Shown here in pieces: positions 1 to 13,587 of a stretch of DNA of 64,000 nucleotides (position 1 is the first letter of the stretch; every line of letters starts with the position of its first letter). The position numbers and the translations under genes were made by a program. Below the pieces are notes generated by a model. The model ran no database searches. It worked only from the letters and a program-made list of their open reading frames with translations, and was not told the DNA's origin. This stretch comes from Linyphia triangularis (Eukaryota > Arthropoda > Arachnida > Araneae > Linyphiidae): assembly GCA_963978545.1 (NCBI GenBank), contig OZ021732.1, positions 31,588,123 through 31,652,122 of the forward strand. The letters are read 5' to 3'.

Positions 1-2270
1 ATGCTTTACAGTATTTTAAGGATGGATACAAAGTGATTGGGAGATGGATTCCTAATCGAGTTAATTTGCATGGAATAAATAACTATGTAAATTAAGCATG
101 TTTTTTACGACATAATTTATCGTAAATCAGGAGATATAAGGTAGTGGGACACAAATCAGTTGGAGAAAACGAATGATTTATTATTCGTATCTATACAGCG
201 TAATACAGAGGCCATGGTTTGGAACTGTAAACATCAGTTAATACATGTGTCCCTGTTTAGAAATTGTATCACAAAATTGATTCGTCTAAATATTAAGTAT
301 TCTTGTAAATCTGCATTTCGATATTTATTGAGAAAACACTCTTATAGCTTTTGTGTAAAAATTTTTACCTTCCATTGAATCGAAATTCTTTTTAACTTTT
401 AACGTAAAAATATCGGCTACAAGTCACTTTTTTCTATGTGCATGTAGAATATTAAGAAAGTAAATTTATGTTTACTATTTTAAGTTTCATAAAAATTGTA
501 ATTATTAGTTACCTAAAACTTAATAACTAAGTATGATGGCTGTTTGAAAGGGAATTTTAAATTTAGAATTAATAAATGTTTGCTTGGGAATAAAGAAGTA
601 ATTTTTATGTTTGCTATTGTGCTCTTATGAAGATTTAAAATCAATTTTTCTATAAAACTTAAATATTTTTTAAATTAATAGCTCTTTCATTCAAGATAAT
701 TGCGTTTTTCATAAAAAATAATCAGTTCAAATGAATATCAAATGAATACTACCAAAATTGGGATAAATTTAATGGAATATGAATCCTAATAAGTCACTTT
801 ATTTGATGCTCTTCATGGTAAAATTTATTTGAAATCTCAAAAGTAATATCGTGTGAGATTATTTGCAGAATTGGGAAAAGGACGACAAAAGGATGCCAAT
901 ATATGAAAAATATATTAAAATAATTTTTTGTATGTTGCGTTGAGTAAACAATTTATTAATGTAAAAACTATTTTTAAATCTCGTTGTTAATGATATTTTG
1001 TAACACTCCTTTTAATGCGAGGTACGGTAGTATATTTTACCCACCATCTGCAAATTAAAAAATATTGTGCATTGAATTATAACAATACATAAGTATCTAT
1101 TTAAGAAATGTGATTAATTTGAAAATAGAACTTGATGAAATTTTCTGAATATTTAAGTGTATATATTAAATATATGAGTACAAAATGTATTTCAATAATG
1201 AATGGGATGAAACAAAATAGTTAAATTATTATTTGTCACTAGGTTGATTTGATTTTTACATTACGAACAATTGCAACCATTATTTTTTGCACAAATTTCT
1301 CTTCTGGTGCTTTAATATGTGAATTTGAATATTATTGAACGCTGCTTATAATTAAACTTATTTTTTTTTGCGGATAAATACTTAAAACATAATTTATGAA
1401 CAACATTACTCAAAGTAACAGAATTTCAAAAACTATTTTTACATTTAATTTTAAAAGCTGTGACGAATTTAACTACTTAACATCCTTATCTCGTAATCAT
1501 TTTTGCGTATTTGTCCAATCGGTAAACTGTGTTATTATATTTAAATTATTGCCACAATTGTATATTACTTTTTAAAAAACCATGTTGTTGTGTTTTTGCA
1601 ATAAGTAAAATTTTTACTTTTAAACACTAAATAGTTACACAGTGCAATAATTACACATAATAATTTCAATTAAAATAGTTTTGGCTGATTAACTCATGTA
1701 CTCAGTGGTCATGTAGCAGAGTATATACATGATACTATTCCTATTAATTTTGATTTTAATATTTTATTCTACTAGTTGAAATTTAAGTCTACCCAAGTAT
1801 TCATCGTTACACATTTACACGACATACCTGTAGATATTTCTATAATATGAAAGGAAAGATGTTGAAAGGAGACTAAAAGAACTTTTGAAGATTTACATCA
1901 GCAGAAATGTACAAAATATTCAAGTCTTACTTGTCCCATTCCACAAATATTCAGCCATTTCTTTCTTTGAACGTGCTTTATCAAAAGATTCAGTTCCTTT
2001 GAGAAACTTTATTATCAAATAAATTGTGAGAAAGTCTAGAAAATATATATAAGTAAAGCCTTCCGTACCTGGGAGAAAATAGGGCTAGCGAGCATTCAGA
2101 ATAATGGGGTATGCAAAAGAAATAAATAGTATTTCGCCTTATTTTAAGCTTCTTTCTTTCCCGTTTTCTTTCCAGACTTTTTTGAGTTGTCCCGCGTTCC
2201 TGTAAAGTATCAAGAATGCATCAAACTGTAATGCGCGTCCATTAGTCTTCTAAATCAGTTCATCAAAGTT
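1..2270. other. AT-rich DNA without recognisable genes
   Basis: I see no gene, RNA or repeat with clear boundaries here. The only ORF is 72 codons (160-378) with no recognisable motif and a composition typical of AT-rich noncoding DNA. At about 2140-2180 a pyrimidine-rich stretch ending in CTTTCCAG resembles a splice acceptor, but no open reading frame of note follows it. Confidence 0.6.
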
Positions 2271-2274
2271 CATG

Positions 2275-2960
2275 ATTCTTCTTTAAGATGACTCCTTTTT
2301 TGAGTTCTTAGTTACACTGGTGTGAGTCTTCAGTCTTTATTGAAAGAAGAATCACCTGGAAGTTTGAGAAAGTTTGGTGAACTTTAGATGTCTAGAATTT
2401 CTCTGAAATATCATCAAAGTAAAAACATTACATTGGTATATTTTTGGTTAATATTGTCGAAACATATTGTGATATTATTATAATTATGGATTCAAACCCT
2501 TATATAAACTGATGAGTTTATTTTAAAAGTTTGAATTAAATCGTCTATAATACTTACAATAAGAGGGCTTATATATGAAAGTCAGGTTTACGGCTAAAAA
2601 CTTTTTAATGAATTTCAACTAAAATTTTATGGGAATTTATTAAGGACTCTCCTTACTTAAGTCCTTGATGCAGTGGTGTGAGTCTTGAGAACAATCTGCA
2701 GCATTGTAGAAAATGTTGTCAGCATTCCATATCTTGACTTCAACTTCAATAACATAAAAAAAGAACGTTAAGTTTTGGATAACATTTCTGAAGAATATTG
2801 TAAAATTGTTGTTGTGATATTCGGAGTTTTATATATATGATGTGTTTATTTTTTAGAATTTTGTCTTAAATCATTGTAATATAGATATTAGTAGGATATA
2901 TAAAGGCAAAGAGTAATTATTATGTTAAAAACATTAATGTTTAGTTAAGATTTTTACTCT
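2275..2960. repeat. Diverged tandem duplication, about 330-356 bp period
   Basis: Two stretches share the ordered anchors GGTGTGAGTCTT (2319 and 2675) and a TTTATTTT...TTAAATC-type block (near 2516 and 2844). The period differs between the anchors because of indels. Divergence is high, so this is an old duplication seen only by eye; a dot plot would settle it. Confidence 0.35.
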
Positions 2961-2977
2961 AAGCGAGTTCAAAATAA

Positions 2978-3024
2978 TTGACTAAAATGTGCACTGACTA
3001 AATGTGCATTGACTAAAATGTGCA
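2978..3024. repeat. Short tandem repeat, about 16 bp x 3
   Basis: Three consecutive units of TTGACTAAAATGTGCA; the middle unit has lost one A and starts with C. A small minisatellite, probably from slippage. Confidence 0.8.
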
Positions 3025-3243
3025 TATATACATATTTTCTATAGTTTGCAAAATATTGCAACATTTATCGAGAATCTGATTACTTAGTTCTGATTATCAG
3101 TCATCGCTATTCAATCTATTTTAATATTTGTTTTGCAAAAGCATTTTATTTCACACACATTTTTTAAATTGCAGCATTGGAGTTTTTACCACACATTTAA
3201 ATTATATATATTACTTCATCTGGGAAGTTAATAGAAAGGGAAG

Positions 3244-3384
3244 TTATTAGAAGATAAGCAGTAACCAAGTAAGGAAGCAGGATCAAACTAGAAGCATCTT
3301 TATTCAGGAACTGATTCCTTTTATAAAAAACAAAAACCTGCGCACATGTGCAAAAACCAAGTAAGGAAATTTACACGAGAGACC
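3244..3384 (-). repeat. 3' LTR of BEL/Pao remnant
   Basis: This stretch is about 140 bp and matches 3914-4042 over most of its length. Read on the minus strand it has an LTR layout: a TATA-like TTTATAAAAGG near 3317-3328, then AATAAA at 3299-3304, then a shared end ACTGCTTATCTTCTAATA. Just upstream on the minus strand lies GGGCTGGAGTAGG, which fits a polypurine tract of the BEL type. It immediately follows the pol fragment, as a 3' LTR should. Boundaries are within a few bases. Confidence 0.7.
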
Positions 3385-3423
3385 TACTCCAGCCCAAATT
3401 ATAAATTTATAATTTAATTAATC

Positions 3424-3790
3424 TTAGAATATTGCGCTTCAACAGTCATGACTGTGACCACTAGTACAAGCTGGTCGTTGCCTGGATGCACTTCCTGTAT
3501 CCTTCCTACAGACCAAGTGGCTGGTGGTTGATTGGGTTCCTTGGGAATCACTAGGTCCCCAACTTCAAGATTTACACCAGGGTGTCTCTCCTCTTCTGGA
3601 GAGAGTGTAGGTATTCCCTATGCCATATTTTCCAAAAACTTATCCGGATACTTTGGACTAGCTGCCATCTTTATGGATGGGGCTTTATGGAAGGCAACTC
3701 CTCATCGGCCGGTTTTTCTAGAAGAAAGGTTAATTCATCTCCTACTGGAAAAGGAGAAGGGATTAAATAATAGAAAGAGTCAATATAATC
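3424..3790 (-). pseudogene. BEL/Pao retrotransposon pol, C-terminal fragment (DUF5641-like)
   Basis: On the minus strand one frame encodes the segment that ends the pol polyprotein of BEL/Pao LTR retrotransposons, after the integrase core. Landmarks in order are SPFPVGDEL, RWQLVQSIRISFWKIWHREY, VGDLVIPKEPNQPP and WSVGRIQEVHPGNDQLVLVV, matching the family pattern of a W/F-rich helix, VGDLV and LGRI-EVHPG-DGLVRVV. A stop (TTA on the + strand at 3671-3673) interrupts the frame just before RWQ. No protease, RT, RNase H or integrase catalytic core is present, so the copy has lost almost all of its interior. It lies between two short LTRs with the same orientation. Family identity is quite sure; the frame is certainly not functional. 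Confidence 0.85.
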
Positions 3791-3913
3791 AGCCAGTGAT
3801 GCTAAAGGTCAAGAGTTGAGGATGAGTTAAATTTGGCAAGGAAGTGTGCTAAGTTTCTCAAATGTCAATCAAGTGTTGATAATTGATCTTCGAATCAATC
3901 GTTTATCACCCGT

Positions 3914-4042
3914 TTTATTAGAAGATAAGCAGTAACACAGCAATAAACAGTAACTAACTAGAAGCACCTTTATTCAGGGATTGATTCCTTTTATATGCAA
4001 CAAAAACCTGGGCACATGAGTTTAAGAAATTTGAATGAGACA
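3914..4042 (-). repeat. 5' LTR of BEL/Pao remnant
   Basis: This is the second copy of the LTR. On the minus strand it starts with TGTCTC (4042-4037), has the TATA-like GCATATAAAAGG (3998-3987) and AATAAA (3974-3969), and ends near TCTTCTAATA. It is upstream of the pol fragment in the element's direction, as a 5' LTR should be. Visible divergence from the other LTR (substitutions plus small indels) says the element is old. Confidence 0.7.
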
Positions 4043-4049
4043 TCAACGT

Positions 4050-7000
4050 TTAAACTGTTGATCAATGATATAAAAATATCTCACAAATTTAAATGCCCAA
4101 TTTACTAGATAGGGAAATCATTCCAAAAATATACAACTAAGAACACAGTAATATAACATATGAAACAACTAAATAAGTCGCTCGTAATTTATTTGGTTCT
4201 AATATAGTCTATTGATTCATAATATTACTTATGAATAAAAAGATTAAAATATACATTAGTTAATTCATAAAATAATTAATTTAAATAAATTTACAACTTC
4301 AACATGACATTCCAAAAAAGATGCCTATGAAATATTATCAATAACTAAGCTGAAACTATTCGAAATATTTTAACCATATTTCACATACGAGTTTAAGAAT
4401 TAAAGCTCATTTGAATGACTAAAATATCACATATATTAAAAACTGTGAATTATTTTGTTTTTGATTAATAATTTATGTTCTTCAAGTTAAAAAGAACATA
4501 CATTTTCTTGGTAAATATTTTATCATTCGAACTTAAGGCTCTTTCATGAACTTATTTATTATATTTTAAATTCCCCCCAAAACCATTGAAGTAACTTTAA
4601 AAACTTGGAAGCTCTTACTATAAACTATGATTTGTAATTCAGGATACATTAGCATGTAGGTCTCAAAGTACATGCACTTGTTTCAAATAAGTTATTAAAA
4701 CTATTTATTGCCAAACTTTTCATCGAAATATAGTTTCTAATCAATTTTCCTTCGTTGGTTTGAAATTTGAAATTTGCTTAAGAAAATAATTTATTCAATG
4801 AAATATTACTTGTAAGAGTAACCTGAATACTTATAATATATATAATGCACTTTTTAATTTATGTAGTGTCAATCTTTATTTTGCAATGAACGGCCAAACG
4901 ATTTTTTATATCCCTCTCTGATTCAATTTCTCTTAAGTTATTCACAAAGTGATAAATTTCTGTGGTTGTCATTAAGAGGTACCTGGTTGAAAAAAAGTTA
5001 CTGTTTGGAAGATAAAATATAATACTCCTCTAATGAGATGGACAACACTTTTCTAAAAAAATATATATAAATATTTTCTAGCCCTTTTTCTAATAGAACC
5101 TGTTTCATTTGCCTGTTATATTTTCCAATCAAGTATAGCTTTTTAGTTGACTGTAATTAAAAATAATTTAAATTTTTTTTTTTTCCAAATTTCTACTTGT
5201 AGATCAATTTTTCTTCTTCATAGGCCGTGAGTGAAAAAGAGTTCGTAAAAAAATAATTTTGTAATACTGATATAAACGTGATTACAAGGCAGATATATTT
5301 TAAAAAAAATTATTAAGTAATAAAACAAATTAAATCCTATTAATGTGCTTGTTTTAGATTATCATATGGTAATTTCTTGCATTCAAATGAAATTCAATAA
5401 AGAGGCACAATACTCTATGTCTTATTCAATTATCTAAAGTTTGTTTTAGAATATTTTGTGCTGGGCAAAAAAATAAGAAGAATTAATTAAGTTTAAAAAA
5501 ATTAATTCTGTGCAAATGTTTAATATTTTATGCTTTCCATTTGTCATGGTTTATAGGATAATTGAAATTGAATAATAGTTTTGCAATTAAAATTATTTAA
5601 TTACATAATCCTTTTAAATAAAATCAATAAAATATCCAGAATTAATTTAGCTAATAAATACATCTTGAAAAAAATCCCCAGAATAATAAAAAATAAATTT
5701 TTCTAACTAATTTAATTAAAAACCAAGCATAATTTTCCTCTTTGAGTCAATGGTATTTAAAATATATGAAATAAACAAAAAAATTTAAATTTTTATTTTC
5801 TTTGAAGAAATAATGGTTATTAATTTTTCCTAAGTATCATACGTAATTACTATGCTTTATGAGACAAACCTTGAAATTCTTTCTATAAGTAGGAATGATT
5901 AATTGTTTGCTGAATAATTTCAGAAATAACACATACCGATGAGATAAGACAATTTCAATTATTTATAATTATTGGTGATTAATGACCTAAAGCAAAAAAG
6001 TCATGAATTTTTTTTGTTGTAGGGGAAAAAACTTACTTAATTTGGGTTAAACCATTTTCTATTAAAAATTTTTTTTTACACAACGGAAACTAAGAACTTA
6101 AAAACAGAAAAAAAAAATGATTAAACAGGTAAAATATGTTAATCGAATAAAATTAAAATAATTCTATTATACTTTTTAACTAAATATGTTTAAAAGCGAA
6201 AGCAAAAAGCAAGTATGCATATCTTTTTAACATCACAATTCCAATATTTTAAATTCATATTTCTTAAATTAAATTTTTAAAGAATATTGAGATTAAAAAC
6301 TAATAATATGCAAATTATTTCTCACTGGATATACATGAAATCAATTCTCATGTGATAGATACAATAATCAATTTTATTAGTGGATTTCCAGAGAACAACG
6401 GACATAGTGCTAACTAGATTATATCCTGAAGTCTTTTTCTTTGAAAAAGTGACTAAAAACGTTTTTCTTCGAACACATTTTTTGTTATATTTTCAACACA
6501 TTTAAACTGCTGCATTATTGATATTTTAGAGTGTGCTGGCTTTTCCGAACTAATTGATTTTTTTTTCTAACTCAATGTGTTTTCTAATGAAAATCTCTTC
6601 TATTTACGAATAAGAAACCGGATAGATCGGATATGGAAGACATAACCTATGGTTTGTAAAATTGTTCCTATGGTGTGAATTTGTTCTTGGTATTGCATTA
6701 CTTTATTTGGAAAAAGTTTTGAAGGTTTAATTTAAAGGATTTTATTTATTTCAGCTACTTCAATTAAGTAGAATTCTCATCTATGCTTCCATCTTTCTAA
6801 TTCATATTTTCGATCCTTGCACATTTGTTTTGCTATCTGTATTAACTCAATCATACTACATTAGGAATATTGGATTATTTTCTCCTTATGAGTTACTCGT
6901 ACATTGTATCTTTTGGGATTTTGAATACAATTTCAAAAAAAAGATTGTAATAAAATACAAAACTGTATGTTGCCAACTTGAAACTCAATCATCACAAAGC

Positions 7001-7800
7001 TTCCATCTTCAACGAAAATTGTTGTAAAATGTAATTTTCATTGCGTTGTATATTAAAATTTGAAAATAATACTAATTTCGCAATCTTCACTAAGGAAATT
7101 TTTACTATGCTCTAAACCAAAACAAGTCAGGGGCAGAAGTTTATAATCAATTCACAGGTCCCGTAACGCACATCTATCCATTGGTCAAGTTATTATTCAG
7201 CAAGTCATCTCAGGAAAGAAAATAATTCGGCCTTTTAGACGGTAAAGATTTACTAATTGAGCGACTTTAGAAAAATACAGTGTAAAAATAGTCGTCATTG
7301 TGTTATCGGTATAGTTAAAATAATCTCTTCATAATATAATTATCTGCAGGTATTTTGATTCCGTTACTTTTTAGTTATACACTGAAAAGTTAATCCACAG
7401 GCCTTGGAGGAGTATGGACCAAAAAACATTCAATGCATTTCCTCAAAAATTGGACGACAACTGCATACCTGGTATTTGCATAAATCCACCCAATAGATGT
7501 TAATTTTTATTTAACTTAAATGAAGAAAGACCAGTGTAAATGTAAAATTTCATTGACACATGGTTTGAAAATTATTATTTTTTTTTTCCATTTATCGTCT
7601 GGCAACAAACTTAAATTCTGACTTTAACTTAGACGAAAACGTTTCGCATAATTTTTACAGACTGTTTCTACAAACTAAATATACGAAATTGGATATTCTT
7701 ATTATTGTTTACATTTTTGTCTGGGTGTTACTTTTTATTATTTAACGTAACGTATCTTTAAATAAGATAATACATTATTAAGCAATTTACTAAAATTCAA
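4050..7800. other. AT-rich DNA without recognisable genes
   Basis: Only short AT-biased ORFs occur (the longest has 65 codons, at 6830-7027), with no motif. There are many short A and T runs. I see no clear repeat unit, TIR pair or RNA gene. Confidence 0.6.
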
Positions 7801-8400
7801 GTTTTTGTTCATGGATCCATACTTGTCCATTACAAAATCCATATTCACGCCAAAATCAATAGGTATTCACAGAATTACATTCGGAACAAGTTGTTTAAAC
7901 AAATCTCACATATCCAATATAAACATCAGCTCATGAACCCAAAACCAAAGAATATAAATGTCCCAAATTCAACTTCCAATACTTCGAGAAGACACTTTTC
8001 AGCTAGTTCGAAAAGGTCTTCCCATTCACCATGAAATCGTTCTTTTAAGGATCGTGAACTTTCATCAAGGAAGTGCGGATTGGAGGCCATCTATATAAAA
8101 GAGAAGATACCTCCAGTGGCGTGGACAATGTATCCCGGGAGTCGTAACCTCAGTTATGTGTCACATCCACTGTGGTCATCAAAAGAAAGTTTAGCCGGAA
8201 CGGACTGTCTTATTGTTTCGGGGTTCCACTGGGAAGGAACGTGATCCATGTGTTGCCTGGAGTCGTGGTGGGGTGCGTGCGGATGAATGTTGAGGAAATA
8301 TTTATGTAACGGAATTGTCTAGAAAGATTGGATGATGCTGTAGTTGAGAAATGAATTTTTGAGTAGGGGGGATGTCTGATTTGAGGTATTCTGATGAATA
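7800..8400. other. GC-richer island with C-to-G skew flip (island 1)
   Basis: By hand count on the + strand, 7801-8040 has 56 C and 27 G, while 8161-8400 has 29 C and 76 G. The middle holds CpG-containing, mixed sequence and the TATA-like CTATATAAAAG at about 8091-8101. No ORF of interest. A bidirectional transcription start or a replication origin would give this flip; either is inference. Confidence 0.55.
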
Positions 8401-8419
8401 ATATCTGTATTAGAGAAGG

Positions 8420-10327
8420 GACGAAGGTTCCTGGGATTTTGTAAAGATCATTTATTGGAATTAATTAATTGATATACTAAGAAGCTCAAATGGATTGAAT
8501 TATGTGTAACTGTTTAATTGACGAAAAATATGTTTATTTTGTAATGATACTGTGTATTTTTTAATGTTTAGTGATGATATGTATAATTTCATTTTTAGTG
8601 ATGCTGTGGGTTTATTATTTAGTAAGTTGATTTTTATGAACATATAACATTATATAAAAATAGTGGCTTTTAGTTTTACCCTCTAGTGAAGAAAAAGTTT
8701 AAATATGTATGTGTTTTGAAATTCCAGAACAATTTTAAGAGTTACCAAAGTTTTTTAATGCTAATTTATTTTTCCCAGTAATAAAGTGGAGTTAAAAAAA
8801 TAACTTTTTAATAAAAATTATATTTTATATATAATCTTGAAAATTATGTGTTTTAGTAACTTTACAACCATTTTTTGCTGTATCAAAAGCATATGTAATT
8901 TTCTTGTAAGTTACTAAATACAAAATTTTTTACAAAATATTTGAAATGTCTACACAAAGTTATAATTTATTATTTTATGCACATTTAAGGAATTTATAGT
9001 TTAATTTGAAAATCTTAGTTTAATGAGTCTTATTGAAAAAAACTTTAAAATATAAAATTTGCCTTACTATTTTCCAATTAACGAAGCACTTACAACAGAA
9101 AAATAACATTTTTAATGAATATTTTCTAAAATAATAGCTAAGATATTTGAAACTGTTTGAAAAGATGTATCAAAACTGCCAGATAACGCTACTATTTTTA
9201 TGTATGCAATATTAATTTTTTCAAGAATAGGACATTTAGTAGGTAAATAAAATTAATCCTGAATTACAACTTAAAATCTCACTTGCTGTTTTTAAGTAAG
9301 GGTACATTTCACTATGCTTATTCCTAGATTAAAATAAAAGGCAACTCAGTCATTAATTTTGAATTCATTCTTTACTTCAAAAGTTACTTTAAAATACAAT
9401 TAAATTATTTGGATTATAAAATAGTGAAAAAATCATTTTTTCATTAAGTAAAACTAACGTTTTATGTAATAGAAACAAATTTCACCGAAGATACTTTATT
9501 TAATAACTTTAAAAAAAAAAAAAAAAAAAAAAATCGAAAATAATATTTTATTCATTATGTATAACTAAAGAATATATTTATTTGGCCTAAAAAGTAATCT
9601 ACATTAATCCATCTGAAACTTTAAAACTATGTTCTCTTAATGTGTCCAAAAAGCAAATATACGCATAATTTAGCAGCATATATTTTTTGAAATTTTGTTT
9701 TATTCGTATATACAAAAAAAAAAAAGAAAAAAAAAAGACCAATCAAAGAGACAGAAAAATCTATTAATGAAAAATCTTTACAACATACGGAAAATCCACT
9801 TTTATAACTAAAAAAAGTTATTTAAATCCAAACATTGCATAGCGATAAAAATACGATTTATTCGAATTAGACTCTTGAATTGGTGTAGTTGGAAGAATAA
9901 ATATTCCTACTATAAATTATGGTAGTTCTCGGAAACTATCATTTGAATGCTAACGATGACAATAAGAGGATCTTGTAATTTGTTCAAATATTCCTAATGA
10001 CACAAGAAAACGCAGGAAAGGCATCTTGATAGCAAAGTTCTGGCATCATTATCTGCATTTTCTGGTCGGTCAGTTGGTTTTATTATGCGAAAGAAATGTA
10101 TTCGTTGTCAGATACAAAAATCTCATTATTAATGAATTCTTTTTGTTTCATCATAATATCCTTTTCCTTATGAATGAAGATTGGATAATATTTTTGCAAT
10201 ATTTAAATAAAACTCAGGTCATCTTATGTTTTGCGTGAGTTTGAAAAAAATAGAATTCTGTATTCTATTAGTATCTTGAATTTACATAGCCGAAATTTAT
10301 ATCTAAATATATAATTAAATATGTAAC
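8420..10327. other. AT-rich DNA; A23 run
   Basis: No gene seen. An uninterrupted A run occupies 9511-9533 and a broken A-rich run lies near 9714-9736. Confidence 0.6.
10026..10238 (+). other. 70-codon ORF, probably noncoding
   Basis: Open but hydrophobic and AT-driven, with no motif, no convincing start context and no neighbouring exon. I do not regard it as a gene. Confidence 0.1.
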
Positions 10328-10331
10328 TTAA

Positions 10332-11016
10332 GGGAACTCAGTAACCTAAAAATAAAAAATAAATCTTTTTTGAGATTTTTATTTCATATTACCCTATGTA
10401 TTTTTCCCTTTCCATTGATGTATTACTTTTTTTTAAGTCAATTAGAATTTACATTAACTTTGATTTCCTCTAAAAGTATTATTTTAAACTTCAATGTACT
10501 TTTCTAACTAACTAGTAGAGATATACCAATAATTTTTTTATGAAATTGTAGTACATAATCTGCAGAAAAATCGAGTCAGAATTTTTCTTGATAAGTTTTC
10601 ATCAATTTTCCAAATTTATTTTGGGAAAAAAAAAAAAAAAAAACACTGTTTTTTTACAAATATTTGGTACCTACAAAAATAATTAAAAAAAAATAACTGG
10701 AAATTTTGTAACCTCCATTGAACCTGTAGGCTATGTATTACAATTTAATAAAAAAAATACCACTAGTATATCTCTACTAGTTAGTTAGAAAAGATATTTT
10801 GAAGTTTAAAATATCACGTTTAGAGAAAATCAAAGTTAAGGGTAAAAGTCTTACGTAGTTTATATTGAAAATTGTTGTTTTTAAAACAAAATATAACATA
10901 CTTCTAATTTGAGTTCGAACAAAAGTAAGACATCGATGGGAAGACAAAGAAACATACGAAAAAATTAAATAAAAAAAACCCAAAATAATTTTTTTATTGC
11001 TAGGGTACTGAGTCCA
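10332..11016. mobile_element. TTAA-flanked giant foldback element (685 bp)
   Basis: A near-complete inverted repeat. Left terminus GGGAACTCAGTAACCT and the reverse complement of the right terminus TGGACTCAGTACCCT match at most positions. Arms can be followed inward for about 250-300 bp, including a long match around 10441-10526 against 10767-10849 (GTATATCTCTACTAGTTAGT on the right arm). Perfect TTAA flanks both sides (10328-10331 and 11017-11020), the target duplication typical of piggyBac-type transposons. No transposase ORF is present; the 68-codon minus ORF at 10777-10983 lies in one arm. The centre has an A18 run (10626-10643). Best read as a nonautonomous MITE. Confidence 0.75.
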
Positions 11017-11020
11017 TTAA

Positions 11021-13560
11021 CTATATAAAGTCTGAAATTTTATTAGTTATTTTATTTTATGTAGAATTTTAACAAACCCCAGGGAAACCTCATGAATCAA
11101 CTTAGAGTGATTAGAATTAAAATTAAACTTTCAAGAAACTGTAAAAAAGAAACACTCATCAGAAGGACTTGAAACTTGACCTGCATATACTTGAAGAAAC
11201 TAAAAAAGGAATGGAATATAGAAAAAATAGTATGAAATAACATTTGTTTTCTTATACCATACCATTTCAACCTTTTCCCTCATATTTACGGCCATTTCAG
11301 GCCAATCTGATCACTAGTTCTTTTTTAAAGAATGAATTTTTAAAGATGAATTTTAATTATAATCACCCCGTTTATTCAATTTATAGAATTTCATAAATTT
11401 CAAGCTCCATCTCATAATGTTGCTTGAGAGAATATGTATCAAGACACTTATTTTTTCTAACCTTATAGTATGTTTAATCTACTTTATTAAAAAAAAAAAA
11501 AAAAAAATACAGTTTATAAGCAGTAAGTCTTTATATTGAAATATTTGCCAATAAATATTTCTTGAAGTTCTGACATTAAATAACTGAATATTAAATATTA
11601 CAGTCTGGATATTAAAATGTATAAAAAGTTTAATTATAAATAGATATGAAGAAATTAATGAGAACATAAATAGCATTGTAAGAAATTAGGATTCAGAATG
11701 CTCATATTCCGTTTCCGTATGCAGAATATGAAGAAGTTTAAAATATATTTGTGAGGGACTGGACCAATATAAATGTATAATTATGGTAAGTGGTTTAAAT
11801 ATAAATGGGAATGTCAGTGTTTTCCCTTATTTTTACTAAACTATTTTGAGAACATTACAACTATAGTAGAAACTAAAAATTAATACTAAGGAAAACCCAA
11901 TAATTTGGAAATAAATGTGTAATAAACTATGTCTCCGAGTTTTCCAATTTTAAATAAAAAACTTACTTTATAGAAATATTTTCACAATTTCACAAAGGTA
12001 AAAATTAGTGGGAATTTTAATACAAATAGTTTATTAGTGTTTATATTCTTTAAAAAAGTCTGAATTTAATCTAAATTGCTAAGAAATACCAAAGTATTAA
12101 CGCTAATTAATGTTTTTAAAGAATGTTAAGTGATAGTGAATAAAAAATATAATTATCTTAATAAGATTCACCCTAAAAAGTTAACAATAGGGGATGGCGT
12201 TACAAATACCAGCGATGAATATTTGTAAAAACAACAACAACAAAAAAAAAAAAAAAAAAAAAAAAAAAACGACACTTTCTTTGTTTTTAAACTTGTCAAG
12301 GAACGCTTAGGAAAGTTTTTGTTTTACTTACGTATTTTTCAATACTTCAAATAAATTGACTAAACTTTCATTAGGAATCAGTGAAAGTGATACACGACAC
12401 CCTATTATGAACTATATTTTTATTACTGTTATATTTTAATGTTGAATATAATTTTTTAAATTTTCATACTTTTTCTAGTACTTCATTAAAAATAAAAAAT
12501 GCAGTTTTCTAAAAATCACAAAATACAATTTTTGTTTAAGTTCTAAAAATTATTAGATATTACTTTAAAAAAAAAAAAAAAAAAATGCTTAAAACACATC
12601 ATTGGAATTATAAAAACTAAAAACCACAGATGAAAGTAATAAGTTATCTTATGAAGGGTTACACGAAAACACTACTTTAATCCAATGTTTCCTGAAATTG
12701 GACTGTTCATGGCATATAGTCGCTACCGGGAACTTTTAATAAAATATAATGAAAAACAATTTCGATCCACACAAAATTATACAGGAAAAAGCAATGCAAA
12801 GAAAGTTTAAGTCAGTTCCTAAGGGTGCAAGAAAAAGTCACGCTAGTCCAACAGGTGAAATTAGGAGCGATAAAAGCTCTACACAAAAGCCTTAAAACAC
12901 ACATTCTTTTTGTCTCAAGATAATTTTTTTACACTCATTACTTGATACCTTCAAGAAAAATAAGCTGTCAATACTTGTTCCATACTTTATCATTTATAGT
13001 CCCACGTTTTACGTACGGAAGGGAGAGAAAATGCCATTTATGTGTGATTCTTATATTTCATTTAAATAATTGAATGTTTCATTTGATAGACTCCACTATT
13101 ATTTCTCACCAAGAATGAACTCTTTGATACTGATAAAGTGATTTTTCAATTAGGGGCCATTAATGTTTGGAGTTTGACCATAACATGAGCATTTTGAGCC
13201 AGAAATCTTACAGAGACTATTAATGACGATAGAAAAATGACCCCTTTGAAATATTTTTCTATTGAAGTAATTGTCTTTAATACTTTATTTTCCAGAAGTA
13301 GATACACTAACTATTTATCTATCATTTATCACTCAAAATGTACATTTTGTATTCCCACATGTGATTATTTGTTGGACGATATGACTTTCCACGTATTCCA
13401 TTCATTCCAAGCAAAATTTCTAGGAAGTTCAGCATTAGCTTATTTTAATTCAATTATTTTATTAAATTTAAAGGGGCGATTCTGCGCTATACGCACAGTA
13501 CATTTTGAATATTTTTTTCTATTCGTAAGCATATTATAACTAAACAGATATGATGAATAC
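11021..13560. other. AT-rich DNA with several long A-runs
   Basis: Poly-A runs lie at 11489-11507, 12242-12269 and 12567-12585. ORFs at 11479-11676 (minus) and 13237-13539 (plus, 100 codons) are hydrophobic and AT-biased and show no domain. No gene is supported. Confidence 0.6.
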
Positions 13561-13587
13561 AGTAGACGTGTTTTTGTTTTATATTGC

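Noticed and set aside
2505..2560. CTGATGAG as a hammerhead ribozyme core
   Set aside because: No CGAAA partner in the right place; the same holds for CTGATGA at 8390, 28455 and 62470.
3532..3819. 95-codon + strand ORF
   Set aside because: Antisense shadow of the BEL/Pao pol fragment on the minus strand.
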